From: Pyxidicoccus fallax
GTDB taxonomy: Bacteria > Myxococcota > Myxococcia > Myxococcales > Myxococcaceae
DNA length: 64,000 bases
NCBI RefSeq assembly: GCF_012933655.1
Contig: NZ_JABBJJ010000008.1
Coordinates: 1-64,000, forward strand
Direction of reading: 5' to 3'
Positions 43,859 to 52,940 of this stretch are shown one piece after another (position 1 is the first letter of the stretch; each line of letters begins with the position of its first letter). The notes beneath the pieces are model-generated. The model was not told the DNA's origin and ran no database searches. It worked only from the letters and a program-made list of their open reading frames with translations. A program made the position numbers and the translations under genes.

Positions 43859-45316
43859 ATGTCGTCGGAGATACCCCCCGCCGGGGCCAACCCCTCGCTG
43901 GAGGAAGCGGGAGGTCCGCCCGAAGAGGGGACTCCCGGGCTGTGGGCGTCGCTGAAGGAGGCCGTCCACGGGACGCGACAGGACCTCACGCGGCTGCCGG
44001 TGCGCCGGGCCATCTTCCTGCTCTCCGTGCCCATGGTGCTGGAGATGATGATGGAGTCCGTCTTCGCCGTGGTCGACGTCTTCTTCGTCGGCCGGCTGGG
44101 GGCGGACGCGGTGGCGACGGTGGGCCTCACCGAGTCGCTGCTCACCATCATCTACGCCGCGGCCATGGGCCTGAGCATCGGCGCGGGCGCGCTGGTGTCC
44201 CGCCGCATCGGCGAGGGAGATTCGGAGCGGGCCGCGCGCACCGCGGTGCAGGCCATCGGCCTGGGCGTGGTGCTGGCGATTCCGGTGTCCGTCGCGGGCG
44301 TCGTCTTCGCCCGGCCGCTGATGGCCCTCATGGGCGGCTCGCCGTGGGTGCTGGAGCACGGCATCCGCTACACGCAGGTGATGCTGGGCGGCATGGGCAG
44401 CGTGCTGCTCCTGTTCCTCATCAACGCCATCTTCCGGGGCTGTGGGGACGCGGCCATCGCCATGCGCGTGCTGGGGCTGGCCAACGCCATCAACATCGTC
44501 CTGGCGCCCCTGCTCATCTTCGGCGTGGGGCCCTTCCCGGAGCTGGGGGTGATGGGCGCCGCGGTGGCCACCACCCTCGGGCGCGGCTGCGGCGTGGTGT
44601 ACCAGCTCTACCGGCTGGCGCGCGGGGACGGGCGGCTGCGAGTGCGCCGCGAGCACCTGCGGCTGGAGCCGGCGACGATGGTGGCCATGATGCGGCTGTC
44701 CGGCGCGGGCACGCTGCAGGCGCTGGTGAGCACCACGAGCTGGGTGGTGCTGGCGCGCATCGTCTCCTCCTTCGGCAGCGCGGCGGTGGCCGGCTACACC
44801 ATCTCCCTGCGCATCGTCCTCTTCGTGCTGCTTCCCTCGTGGGGGCTGGGCGGCGCGGCGGCCACCCTGGTGGGACAGAGCCTGGGCGCCGGCAGGCCCG
44901 AGCGGGGCGAGCAGGCGGTGTGGACGGCCAGCCGCATCAACGCGGCCTTCCTGGGCACGCTGGGGCTGCTGCTCATCGCCGGCGCGGATCCGGTGGTGGG
45001 CCTCTTCACGCGCGAGCCGGAGGTGGCGGCCCACGCCGCCCTGGCCCTGCGCATCATGTGCGCCAGCTTCTTCTTCTACGCCTTCGGCATGGTGCAGACG
45101 CAGGCCTTCAACGGCGCGGGGGACACCGTCACCCCCACCCTCCTCAACATCTGCTGCTTCTGGCTGCTGGAGCTGCCGCTCGCCTGGGTGCTGTCCGGGC
45201 CGCTGGGGCTGGGGCCGTCCGGCGCCTTCATCTCCATCTCCGTGGCCTTCTCGGTGATGGCCATGGCCGGTATCGTCCTCTTCCGGCGGGGCCACTGGAA
45301 GCAGCGCAAGGTGTAG
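43859..45316 (+). CDS. MATE family efflux transporter
   Basis: 485-residue integral membrane protein with 12 predicted transmembrane helices arranged as two halves. It has typical MATE features: LLSVPMVLEMMMESVFAVVDVFFVGRLG, GLTESLLTIIYAAAMGLSIGAGALVSR, AGYTISLRIVLFVLLPSWGLGGAAATLVGQSLGAG and FNGAGDTVTPTLLNI. An N-terminal 40-residue Pro/Glu tail is extra. It exports cationic or hydrophobic compounds in exchange for Na+ or H+. Its stop is 14 bp before the lipoprotein gene at 45331, so they are probably co-transcribed. Confidence 0.9.
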   Translation: MSSEIPPAGANPSLEEAGGPPEEGTPGLWASLKEAVHGTRQDLTRLPVRRAIFLLSVPMVLEMMMESVFAVVDVFFVGRLGADAVATVGLTESLLTIIYAAAMGLSIGAGALVSRRIGEGDSERAARTAVQAIGLGVVLAIPVSVAGVVFARPLMALMGGSPWVLEHGIRYTQVMLGGMGSVLLLFLINAIFRGCGDAAIAMRVLGLANAINIVLAPLLIFGVGPFPELGVMGAAVATTLGRGCGVVYQLYRLARGDGRLRVRREHLRLEPATMVAMMRLSGAGTLQALVSTTSWVVLARIVSSFGSAAVAGYTISLRIVLFVLLPSWGLGGAAATLVGQSLGAGRPERGEQAVWTASRINAAFLGTLGLLLIAGADPVVGLFTREPEVAAHAALALRIMCASFFFYAFGMVQTQAFNGAGDTVTPTLLNICCFWLLELPLAWVLSGPLGLGPSGAFISISVAFSVMAMAGIVLFRRGHWKQRKV

Positions 45317-45330
45317 CCTCGCGCCCGCCC

Positions 45331-47205
45331 ATGTCCTCCCCGTCCGCCGTCCTCCGCCTCCCCTGGCGCCTGTTGCCGTGCGTCCTCGTGCTGGCCGCCT
45401 GCGGCCCCACCATGGACATTCCGGACGACGCCGTGGCCTGCGCGAATGTCCGCTGCACCGCGGGCGAGTGCTTCTCCAACGGCGGCCAGCCCATGTGCCG
45501 GTGTGGCGCCTGGGAGCAGGCCGCCGGGCTGTCGTGCGCGGTGGGCTACTTCACGGCGGCGGATGACCATGGCGGCTCGCCCGGGGATGCCACCGTGCTG
45601 TCCATGCCGATGGCCGTCGCGGGGCAGGGCCACATCGACCAGGCCGAGCGCGAGGGCCTGGTGGACCGCGACCTCTTCGCCTTCACCGCCGAGTCGCGCC
45701 ACGTGTACGCCTTCACCTGCCACCGCAGGACGCTGCGCGACTGCCAGCTGCGGCTGTTGGACGGCACCGGCCGCGAGGTGGACACCGTCACCCAGAACGC
45801 GCTGGACGGCCCCGGCCGGGTGTTGTTCGCCACGCTGGAGGCGGGCACCTGGTACGTGGAGGTGTCCAGCGAGAGGGGCGTGGGCACGTACACGTACCAG
45901 CTCCAGGACCTGGGCCGGGACGACCATGGCGACGACCGGGTGCGCGCCACGGCGCTCACCGCCTCGCGGCGGCGCGAGCCCTTCGTCATCACGCACACCG
46001 GCCCGGGTGACGAGGACGTCTTCACCTTCGCCACCGAGCCGGAGCATGGCTACCGCTTCACCTGCGAGGTGCCGGACCCCCGGTCCGTGGACAGCCGGGA
46101 GCTGGAGCTGACCCTGCGGTGGTCCACCGACACCGTGGTGCGGACCGTCGCCGGGTTCGAGGGCCCGTCCCTCGGCGTCAGCGGAGTCGCCGGGTGGGAG
46201 GGAAGCGCGTCCGTGACGGTGCGGCTGAAGCGCGCCAACCAGCTGCGGCTGGAGTCCACCTGCTGGCTCGAGGACCTGGGCCGCGACGACCACGCGGACT
46301 CGTTCCTCCTCGCCACCGAGGTGACGCCCGGCGTCCCCGTGCCCGTCACCCTGCACTCGGACGGGGACACGGACGTCCTCGTCTTCACCGCGCGGGCGGG
46401 GCACATCTACTCGCTGGCCCCCGAGCAGCGGGGCTCGCTGAATCTCCTGGTGACGGACGTCCTCGGGTTCCAGGTGGCCAGCCAGGTCACCTCCCAGCTC
46501 TTATTCGAGCCGGCGCGCGACGCGACGTACTACCTCCATGTCCGCCAGGGGGTGCCCTGGCTCTACCGCTTCCTGCTGCTGCTGGAGGACCAGGGCACCG
46601 ACGACCACGGGGACGCGCGGGAGTCGGCCACGTCCTTCGAGCCCGGCACGCCCGTCACCGGCCGGGCCGAGACGCCGGGGGACGTGGACGCCTTCACCTT
46701 CCTTCCCGAGGCGAATGGCATCTATCTCGTCACCTGCGAGCCCGATTGCCTCCTGTCCTACTATCACCCGGAGGGGCTGCGCTTCGAGACGCTGGGCCCC
46801 GGCCGGCAGGTGCTCGACGTGTCGGGGGCGCAGCCCACCACCGTGTTCGTCCGTCCCGGGGGCGTCTCGGCCTACACGCTGCGGGTGGAGCGCGTCGCCA
46901 CGGACGACTACGGCGACAGCCGCTTCGATGCCATCCCGCTCACGCTGCCCGCCACCGTGTCCGGTTGGGTGCAGACGCGCGTGGACGTGGATGCCTTCCT
47001 CGTGTGGCTGGACGGGGGGCGCACGTACTGGCTGGACCTGGACCTGGGCCCGCTCCAGCTGACGCTGACGGCGCCGGATGGGAGCACCCTCCCGCGCTGG
47101 GACAGCGGGTTCGTCGTCCCCGCGTCGGGCACCTATCTCGTGCAGGTCCACGGCGCCACGGGGGACGAGGTGCTCCCGTGGCGCTTCGGCCTCCAGGCGC
47201 GGTGA
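45331..47205 (+). CDS. lipoprotein with Cys-rich N-terminus and DDH-containing beta repeats
   Basis: 624-residue lipoprotein (VLAACG lipobox). A small Cys-rich module follows (CANVRCTAGECFSNGGQPMC then CGAWEQAAGLSC; EGF-like spacing). Then come five repeats, each containing DDHGD or a close form (DDHGGSPGDAT, DDHGDDRVRAT, DDHADSFLLAT, DDHGDARESAT, DDYGDSRFDA) and about 100 residues of PPC-like beta-sandwich (e.g. DRDLFAFTAESRHVYAFTC and LEAGTWYVEVSS). Function unknown; probably extracellular adhesion or ligand binding. The paralogue at 47358 shares the entire architecture. Confidence 0.75.
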   Translation: MSSPSAVLRLPWRLLPCVLVLAACGPTMDIPDDAVACANVRCTAGECFSNGGQPMCRCGAWEQAAGLSCAVGYFTAADDHGGSPGDATVLSMPMAVAGQGHIDQAEREGLVDRDLFAFTAESRHVYAFTCHRRTLRDCQLRLLDGTGREVDTVTQNALDGPGRVLFATLEAGTWYVEVSSERGVGTYTYQLQDLGRDDHGDDRVRATALTASRRREPFVITHTGPGDEDVFTFATEPEHGYRFTCEVPDPRSVDSRELELTLRWSTDTVVRTVAGFEGPSLGVSGVAGWEGSASVTVRLKRANQLRLESTCWLEDLGRDDHADSFLLATEVTPGVPVPVTLHSDGDTDVLVFTARAGHIYSLAPEQRGSLNLLVTDVLGFQVASQVTSQLLFEPARDATYYLHVRQGVPWLYRFLLLLEDQGTDDHGDARESATSFEPGTPVTGRAETPGDVDAFTFLPEANGIYLVTCEPDCLLSYYHPEGLRFETLGPGRQVLDVSGAQPTTVFVRPGGVSAYTLRVERVATDDYGDSRFDAIPLTLPATVSGWVQTRVDVDAFLVWLDGGRTYWLDLDLGPLQLTLTAPDGSTLPRWDSGFVVPASGTYLVQVHGATGDEVLPWRFGLQAR

Positions 47206-47357
47206 GCGGAGGCGGTCACTCCGGCGGGCTCTGCGGGGTCGTGGACGGGCCGCGTGTGCGCTGGGGAACAGCCGGCGAGGGCTTCCGGCGGCGGTGCGTT
47301 GGCGATGGGGGAGGGCGTTCATAGCTCCCAGGCGCGCCGTCAACCCGAGGTCCGCCC

Positions 47358-49217
47358 GTGCTCCGTCCATGGCTCCACGCGGGGGCAGGTCCCCTGGCCG
47401 CCGTTGTCCTCCTCGTCCTCGCGGGCTGCGGCCCGTCCTTCGTCGCGGAGCCGGACGCGTCCGTCGCGTGCGAGGGGGTGCGCTGCACCGCGGGCACCTG
47501 CGTCGCCAACGGGGGGCAGCCCATGTGCCGCTGCGGCGCCTGGGAGGCCGCCGCCGGGCTGCTGTGCCAGGTCTCCAGCTTCACGGTGCCGGACGACCAC
47601 GCGGGCTCTCCCGATGACGCCACCCCCTTGACGGTCATGAGCGAGCCGGCCGAGGGCCGCATCAGCGCCAGCACGCGCGGCCAGTTCGACCGGGACCTCT
47701 TCTCCTTCCATCCCGAGCCCGGCCACTCCTACGTCTTCCTCTGCCAGCCCCTGTCGCTGCCCCGCTGCCAGCCGCGCCTGCTGGACGGCTCGGGCCGCCA
47801 GCTGACGGGCCTCTTCCTCGACCCCGAGCGCACCGCCTGGTCCTTCAAGCCCCGGGGTGAAGGGCCCTGGTACATCGAGGTGTCCGGCGCCGGAGACTCG
47901 GGCACGTACGCGTACCAGCTCGTGGACCTGGGCGCCGACGACCACGAGGACTCCCGGGACCAGGCCGCCGTCATGGAGCCGTCCGACGCGAACTTCACGG
48001 TGACGAGCGACTTCCTCGGGGATGACGACGTCATCCGGTTCCAGGCGAAGGCGGGGCACGCGTACCGCATGGGCTGTGAGCTGCCCTCGACGCAGGTGGG
48101 CGTCGCGCTGCGGCTGCTGGACGCGTCGGGCCGGGTGGTGGACACCGGCGAGGCGCTGGGCACCCGGCGCATGCCCGAGGTGGAGCTGCAGGCCCCTGCC
48201 GCGGGCACCTGGTTCATGCAGGTGAGCCCCACGTTCGGCCCCATGCCCATCTCCGTCACCTGCTGGCTGAAGGACCTGGGCGCGGACGACCACGGCGACG
48301 TCCTGGCCACCGCCACGCGGCTGACGCCCGGAGAGCGCGCCCCTGTGCGGCTGCAGACGCGCAAGGACGTGGACGTGCTCCGCTTCACCGCCGAGGCCGG
48401 CCACACCTACGTGCTGCGGCAGAGTCCGCACGTCATCGCGTCCATCCAGCTCCACGACGCCCGGGACACGCAGCTGCGCTCGGCCAATCCCCAGTGGTAC
48501 CTCCTCGAGTCGGCCATCGCGGGCGACTACTTCCTCAAGGTGAGGCCTCCCGCCATTGGCGCGCTGGAGCCGCCCTTCGAGCTCTGGGTGGAGGACCTGG
48601 GGCCGGACGACCATGGGGACACGCAGGCCACGGCCACCCGCCTGTCCCCGGGAGTCCCGGTGGAGGCGCGGCCCCATGGGAACTCGGACTCGGACACGTT
48701 CGCCATCGACGTGGAGGAGCAGGGGGTCTACACGGTGCGCTGCGAGCCCGCCTGCCAGGCGCGAATCGAAGGGCCGTACCAGGGCCGGTACATGTCCCGG
48801 CAGGAGCTGCGCGAAGTCCTGCTGGACGTCTCCGGCTCCGGGACGCTCTACCTCTCCCTGATGCCCTCGCGCGCCCTGGACCCCTTCACCGTGACGGTGA
48901 CCCGCACGCGCTCCGATGGCCACCCGGACAGCGTCACCGCCGACACCCCGGTGAGAGCACCTCCGCTTCATGTCACGGGGGACTTCGAGGCGGAGGGTGA
49001 CCGGGACGCCCTGGCCGTCACGCTGGAGGCGGGCGCGTGGTACCTGGTGGCGCCGAGCGACAACGCGCAGGTGTCCATCCTGAATCCGTATGGCTCGGCG
49101 AGCTGGTTCCCCTCGCAAGGCATCTACGTCGCGCCCGTGACGGGGCGCTACTCGGTGGTGCTCACACATCGGCTCTCCTGGAGGACCGATTGGAGTCTGA
49201 TGCTCGAGCGGCGCTGA
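47358..49217 (+). CDS. paralogous lipoprotein with DDH beta repeats
   Basis: 619-residue paralogue of 45331. GTG start at 47358, then a signal sequence ending VLAGCG. It has the same Cys module (CEGVRCTAGTCVANGGQPMC then CGAWEAAAGLLC), PPC-like repeats with DDHAGSPDDAT, DDHEDSRDQAA, DDHGDVLATAT, DDHGDTQATAT, and a variant GHPDSVTADT near the end. The 152-bp gap from the first copy and the high similarity indicate a tandem duplication. Nothing marks enzymatic activity. Located downstream of a MATE exporter. Confidence 0.75.
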   Translation: MLRPWLHAGAGPLAAVVLLVLAGCGPSFVAEPDASVACEGVRCTAGTCVANGGQPMCRCGAWEAAAGLLCQVSSFTVPDDHAGSPDDATPLTVMSEPAEGRISASTRGQFDRDLFSFHPEPGHSYVFLCQPLSLPRCQPRLLDGSGRQLTGLFLDPERTAWSFKPRGEGPWYIEVSGAGDSGTYAYQLVDLGADDHEDSRDQAAVMEPSDANFTVTSDFLGDDDVIRFQAKAGHAYRMGCELPSTQVGVALRLLDASGRVVDTGEALGTRRMPEVELQAPAAGTWFMQVSPTFGPMPISVTCWLKDLGADDHGDVLATATRLTPGERAPVRLQTRKDVDVLRFTAEAGHTYVLRQSPHVIASIQLHDARDTQLRSANPQWYLLESAIAGDYFLKVRPPAIGALEPPFELWVEDLGPDDHGDTQATATRLSPGVPVEARPHGNSDSDTFAIDVEEQGVYTVRCEPACQARIEGPYQGRYMSRQELREVLLDVSGSGTLYLSLMPSRALDPFTVTVTRTRSDGHPDSVTADTPVRAPPLHVTGDFEAEGDRDALAVTLEAGAWYLVAPSDNAQVSILNPYGSASWFPSQGIYVAPVTGRYSVVLTHRLSWRTDWSLMLERR

Positions 49218-49258
49218 GGGCCCGGGCCGCTTGACTCGGGCGGGCGGGGCGGTGGGCA

Positions 49259-50590
49259 ATGCGTCCCATGCGACGCACACTCCTCCTCGCCTCCCTGATG
49301 CTGTCCGCCTCCGCCTCCGCGGCCGAGGCACCCAGGTCCTACGTCCTCAAGGCCGCGCGCCTCTTCGACGCGAAGGCGGGCCGGCTCGTCACGCCCGGCG
49401 TGGTGGTGGTGCGGGACGGCAAGGTCACCGCGGTGGGGCCGGGCGCCAGCACGCCGGCCGGGGCACGCGTGGTGGAGCTGGGGGACGCCACGCTCCTGCC
49501 GGGCTTCATGGACGCGCACACGCACCTCACCGGCGAGCCCGGGCACGACTACCGCCAGGACCTCCTCGACGAATTGCAGCGCACCGTCCCCGAGCGCACG
49601 CTGGAGGCGCTGCCCATGGTGCGCGCCACGCTGATGGCGGGCTTCACCACCGTGCGCAACCTGGGCGCGGAGGACTTCATCGACGTGGGGCTGCGCAACT
49701 CCATCCGCCGCGGCACGGTGGTGGGGCCGCGCATCCTCACCGCCACCGCGGGCCTGGGCAGCACCGGCGGGCACTGCGACGGGGGCAACTCCTTCCGCAA
49801 GGGCCTCTTCGTGGAGGAGGCCTCGCGCGGCGTGGCGAACGGGCCGGACGCGCTGCGCGCCAAGGTGCGGGAGAACCTCAAGTACGGCGCGGACCTCATC
49901 AAGGTGTGCGCCACCGGCGGCGTGCTGAGCCTCAACTCGGACGTGGACTCGCCGCAGCTCACCCAGGCGGAGCTGGACGCCATCGTCGACGAGGCGCACG
50001 CCCGCAGGCGCAAGGTGGCCGCCCACGCGCACGGCGCGGAAGGGGCGAAGCGCGCCGTCCTCGCGGGCGTGGACTCCATCGAGCACGGCTCGCTCTTGAA
50101 TGACGAGGTGCTGGATTTGATGAAGAAGAAGGGCACCTGGTACGTGCCCACCGCCATGGCCTTCCAGGGCGTGCGGGAGCGGGCGGACAAGGGGCAGATG
50201 CCGGAGGAGAACATCCGCAAGGTGCGCGCGGTGGACGAGGCGCGGCGGCAGGCCCTGCGCAAGGCGATTGCCAGGGGCGTGCGCATCGCCTTCGGCACGG
50301 ACGCGGGCGTCTTCGTGCACGGGCGCAACGCGGGCGAGTTCGCGCTGATGGTGGAGGCGGGCATGGCCCCGGCCGAGGCCCTGCGCACGGCGACGGTGCA
50401 CGCGGCGGAGCTCCTGGGCGTGTCCTCCACGCTGGGCACGCTGGAGCCGGGGAAGCTGGCGGACGTGGTGGCCGTGCCGGGCAACCCGCTCGAGGACATC
50501 CGCAAGACGGAGGCCGTCTTCTTCGTCATGAAGGAAGGCGTCATCCACCGGCACGACGCCGAGCCGGCCCCGTCCAGCGCGGCCCGCTGA
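49259..50590 (+). CDS. secreted metal-dependent amidohydrolase
   Basis: 443-residue enzyme with an N-terminal signal (LLLASLMLSASASAA). The amidohydrolase barrel has DAHTH (metal His pair), KVCATGG (the Lys that is often carboxylated, about residue 218), AHAHG, SIEHG and GTDAG (metal Asp). C-terminal LGTLEPGKLADVVAVPGNPLEDI is the classic beta-sandwich signature. It resembles imidazolonepropionase-like, Xaa-Pro dipeptidase-type and prolidase-like amidohydrolases; the substrate is not set by the sequence. The start ATG follows GGTGGG, with a second ATG 9 bp later. Confidence 0.88.
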   Translation: MRPMRRTLLLASLMLSASASAAEAPRSYVLKAARLFDAKAGRLVTPGVVVVRDGKVTAVGPGASTPAGARVVELGDATLLPGFMDAHTHLTGEPGHDYRQDLLDELQRTVPERTLEALPMVRATLMAGFTTVRNLGAEDFIDVGLRNSIRRGTVVGPRILTATAGLGSTGGHCDGGNSFRKGLFVEEASRGVANGPDALRAKVRENLKYGADLIKVCATGGVLSLNSDVDSPQLTQAELDAIVDEAHARRRKVAAHAHGAEGAKRAVLAGVDSIEHGSLLNDEVLDLMKKKGTWYVPTAMAFQGVRERADKGQMPEENIRKVRAVDEARRQALRKAIARGVRIAFGTDAGVFVHGRNAGEFALMVEAGMAPAEALRTATVHAAELLGVSSTLGTLEPGKLADVVAVPGNPLEDIRKTEAVFFVMKEGVIHRHDAEPAPSSAAR

Positions 50591-50651
50591 GGCATGACTC
50601 CGGGCCGGCGCTGGAACAGACCCTCCAGCGCCGGGGCGGGCGCGGCGCGCG

Positions 50652-51122
50652 CTACTTCGTCTGCCAGCGCTGCGTCGCGCGGCCGTTGCACTTGCGCGCC
50701 ACCAGCTTCGTCTGGTTGCCCTGCTTCTCGCTGTCCAGGCACATGGGGACGTTGTCCGGCGTGGGCAGGATGCTCTGAATCTGCCCGTCCCGCACCACCC
50801 ACCGCTGGTTCGGCCCGTTGTGGCACTGCCACAGCAGCACGCGCGCGGTGCCCTGCGTCTTGCCACCCTCGATGTCCAGGCACAGCGCCCCGTTCATCAC
50901 GCTGAACTGACCGCCGGTGTAGTCGAGCTTCTGGTTCACTCCCGAGTGGCACTTCCACAGGATGGGCTGCACGCCGTTGCTGAAGTCCCCATTGGGGATG
51001 TCCAGGCACTGGTCCACGCCCGCCATCCGGATGCCCGTCGGCTTCGCGTCCACCTCCGCGGCGCCCAGCAACGCCATGACACACGCCGCCGCCGCCACGC
51101 TGTTGCGAATGAATCCCTTCAT
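50652..51122 (-). CDS. secreted ricin-type beta-trefoil lectin
   Basis: 156-residue secreted protein. Signal peptide MKGFIRNSVAAAACVMALLG with cleavage near ADA at residue 26. The rest is a ricin B-type beta-trefoil with three QxW-type repeats: CLDIPNGDFSNGVQPILWKC, LCLDIEGGKTQGTARVLLWQ followed by QRWV, and CLDSEKQGNQTKLVARKC followed by QRWQTK. Each repeat has paired Cys. Probably binds galactose-type glycans. AGGGGG lies just upstream of the ATG. It is a stand-alone gene convergent with the amidohydrolase. Confidence 0.85.
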   Translation of the reverse strand: MKGFIRNSVAAAACVMALLGAAEVDAKPTGIRMAGVDQCLDIPNGDFSNGVQPILWKCHSGVNQKLDYTGGQFSVMNGALCLDIEGGKTQGTARVLLWQCHNGPNQRWVVRDGQIQSILPTPDNVPMCLDSEKQGNQTKLVARKCNGRATQRWQTK

Positions 51123-51323
51123 CGTGATTCCCCCTCGAGGTGTTGGATTGGGATGCACTCCGTTCGGAGCGAGAGGGAATGTTTGCGTATTCTTTAAAAT
51201 TACAAAATGGTTCAAAGACAACCCTGGTCGGGTCGCTGAATACACCGTGGCGGGCGCCGCATGGCGTCTGGCGTCAAATACGGTGCGCCGAGGGATGTAT
51301 CACCGCCGGTGTGGCGGCGGGCC

Positions 51324-51593
51324 TCAGCGCGGCTTCGCGTCCTTGTAGCGCAGCCGCTTCATGGCCTCGAAGCGCGCCCTGTCGCGGGGCGGCGTGGTGG
51401 CCACCAACCCGTCGAGCATGCGCTTCGAGCTCTGGAAGATTTCCTCGACGGCGATGTCGAACGCGTCGGTGTTCTGCTTCGACGGCTTGCGGGTGCCGGC
51501 AATCTTGCGGACGAACTGCAGCGCCGCCGCGCGGATGTCCTCATCGGTGGCGGGCGGCGAGAAGTTGAACAGGGGCTTGATGTTCCGGCACAT
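51324..51593 (-). CDS. DUF2277 family small protein
   Basis: 89-residue protein that fits DUF2277 closely: starts MCRNIKPLFNFSPPATDEDI, continues RAAALQFVRKIAG, KPSKQNTDAFD, EEIFQSSKRMLDGL, and ends in a basic RYKDAKPR. Family members are widely conserved, have no known function and lack enzymatic motifs beyond the invariant Cys2-Arg3-Asn4. Divergent from the GNAT gene with only 14 bp between their starts, so the promoters overlap the neighbouring coding region. Confidence 0.88.
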   Translation of the reverse strand: MCRNIKPLFNFSPPATDEDIRAAALQFVRKIAGTRKPSKQNTDAFDIAVEEIFQSSKRMLDGLVATTPPRDRARFEAMKRLRYKDAKPR

Positions 51594-51607
51594 GGCACGA
51601 GGTTAGG

Positions 51608-52183
51608 ATGAATGGGCCCATGACTCCATCCACGCTCCGGACCTGTCTCGTCACGCGCCGCGAGGAACTGGAAGCCATCCTCCAGCTCCAGGCCGCCAAC
51701 CTGAAAGGCCATGTCTCCCCCGAGCAGGCCGCGCGCGAGGGCTTCGTCACCGTGGCCCACACGCTGGACGTGCTGGAGCGCATGCACGCGCTCGCGCCGA
51801 GCGTCATCGCGAAGGAGGGCGAGCGGCTCGCGGGGTATGCGCTGGTGATGCCCGTGGAGACGCGCGCCTTCGTCCCCATCCTGGAGCCCATGTTCCAGCT
51901 CCTGGAGACGCTGAGCTGGCGCGGGCGCCCGCTGCGCGAGTCCCGCTACTACGTCATGGGACAGATATGCGTGGCCGAGGCGTACCGGGGGCAGGGCGTC
52001 TTCGACGCGCTCTACCGCGAGCACCGCGCGAGCTACGGGGACCGCTTCGACTGCACGGTGACGGAGGTGGCCACGCGCAACACGCGCTCGATGCGGGCCC
52101 ACGCCCGCGCCGGCTTCGAGGTGCTGAAGACATATCGGGACGCCACCGACGAGTGGGCCGTCATCGCGCTGGGCCTGCGGTAG
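51608..52183 (+). CDS. GNAT family N-acetyltransferase
   Basis: 191-residue acetyltransferase. It has the acetyl-CoA-binding motif A ICVAEAYRGQGVFDALY (the RGQG pyrophosphate loop), the preceding strands GYALVMPVETRAFVPILEP, and the C-terminal V.TRNTRSMRAHARAGFEVL motif B, typical for GNATs. The substrate (amine) is unknown. Start ATG at 51608; a second ATG is at 51620, and either gives a complete domain. Confidence 0.83.
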   Translation: MNGPMTPSTLRTCLVTRREELEAILQLQAANLKGHVSPEQAAREGFVTVAHTLDVLERMHALAPSVIAKEGERLAGYALVMPVETRAFVPILEPMFQLLETLSWRGRPLRESRYYVMGQICVAEAYRGQGVFDALYREHRASYGDRFDCTVTEVATRNTRSMRAHARAGFEVLKTYRDATDEWAVIALGLR

Positions 52184-52310
52184 CCTCAGGGGAATGGGCG
52201 GCGCTGTCCGGCGTTCCACGGGCCCGGAAGAAGCGGGGGCTCCCTCGCCTGACTGGGTGGTAGGGTCCGGCGCGCTTTCCGTTCTTCCTTCACGACAGAG
52301 GGTTCCACCC

Positions 52311-52931
52311 ATGACGCACCGTCGACTCATGTCCCGCCTGAGCATCCCGACCGTGGCCGCGCTCGTCCTGCTGGCCGCCGCGCCCGCGCTGGCGCAGAAG
52401 TCCATTCCGCCCGAGAAGACTCCCGCCAGCCCGCTGCAGATGGCGGCGAAGAAGCTGAACGACACCACGTACGTGAAGGTGACGTACAGCTCGCCCCGCA
52501 TCCAGGACCCGAAGACGGGCGAGAAGCGCGCCATCTTCGGCAAGCTGGTGCCCTATGGCGAGGTGTGGCGCCTGGGCGCCAATGCCGCCACCGAGCTGAC
52601 CGCCACCGCGGACATCGAGCTCGCGGGCAAGCGGCTCCCGGCGGGCACCTACTCGCTCTTCACCATTCCCCAGGCGGACAAGTGGACCCTCATCGTCAGC
52701 AAGGACGTGGGCCAGTGGGGCGCCTACAAGTACAACAAGGACAATGACGTCCTGCGCGTGGACGTGCCGGCGAAGAAGAGCGCGGACACCTACGAGGCCC
52801 TCACCATCGCCTTCGACGACAAGGGCACCGCGCTGAACTTCTCGTGGGAGAACACGCAGGTCTCCGTGCCCGTGCGTCCCGCTTCCGGGGCCGCGGCCAC
52901 GCCCGCGCCCGCGCCCGCGAAGAAGGGCTGA
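52311..52931 (+). CDS. DUF2911 family secreted protein
   Basis: 206-residue exported protein with a signal peptide (SIPTVAALVLLAAAPALAQK). The DUF2911 domain fills the rest: VKVTYSSPRIQDPKTGEKRAIFGKLVPYGEVWRLGANAATELTA is the conserved core, with YSLFTIP, KWTLIVSKDVGQWGAYKYN, and TYEALTIAFDDKGTALNFSWENTQVSVPV. It ends in an Ala/Pro-rich tail. Family function is unknown; it is common in Bacteroidetes and Myxococcota. Start ATG at 52311, with another ATG at 52329. Confidence 0.85.
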   Translation: MTHRRLMSRLSIPTVAALVLLAAAPALAQKSIPPEKTPASPLQMAAKKLNDTTYVKVTYSSPRIQDPKTGEKRAIFGKLVPYGEVWRLGANAATELTATADIELAGKRLPAGTYSLFTIPQADKWTLIVSKDVGQWGAYKYNKDNDVLRVDVPAKKSADTYEALTIAFDDKGTALNFSWENTQVSVPVRPASGAAATPAPAPAKKG

Positions 52932-52940
52932 CCGGGGGCG

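Noticed and set aside
50652-51245. Upstream extension of the ricin lectin (start near 51245)
   Set aside because: It would put the signal peptide internal; the ATG at 51122 has AGGGGG upstream and a proper signal sequence.
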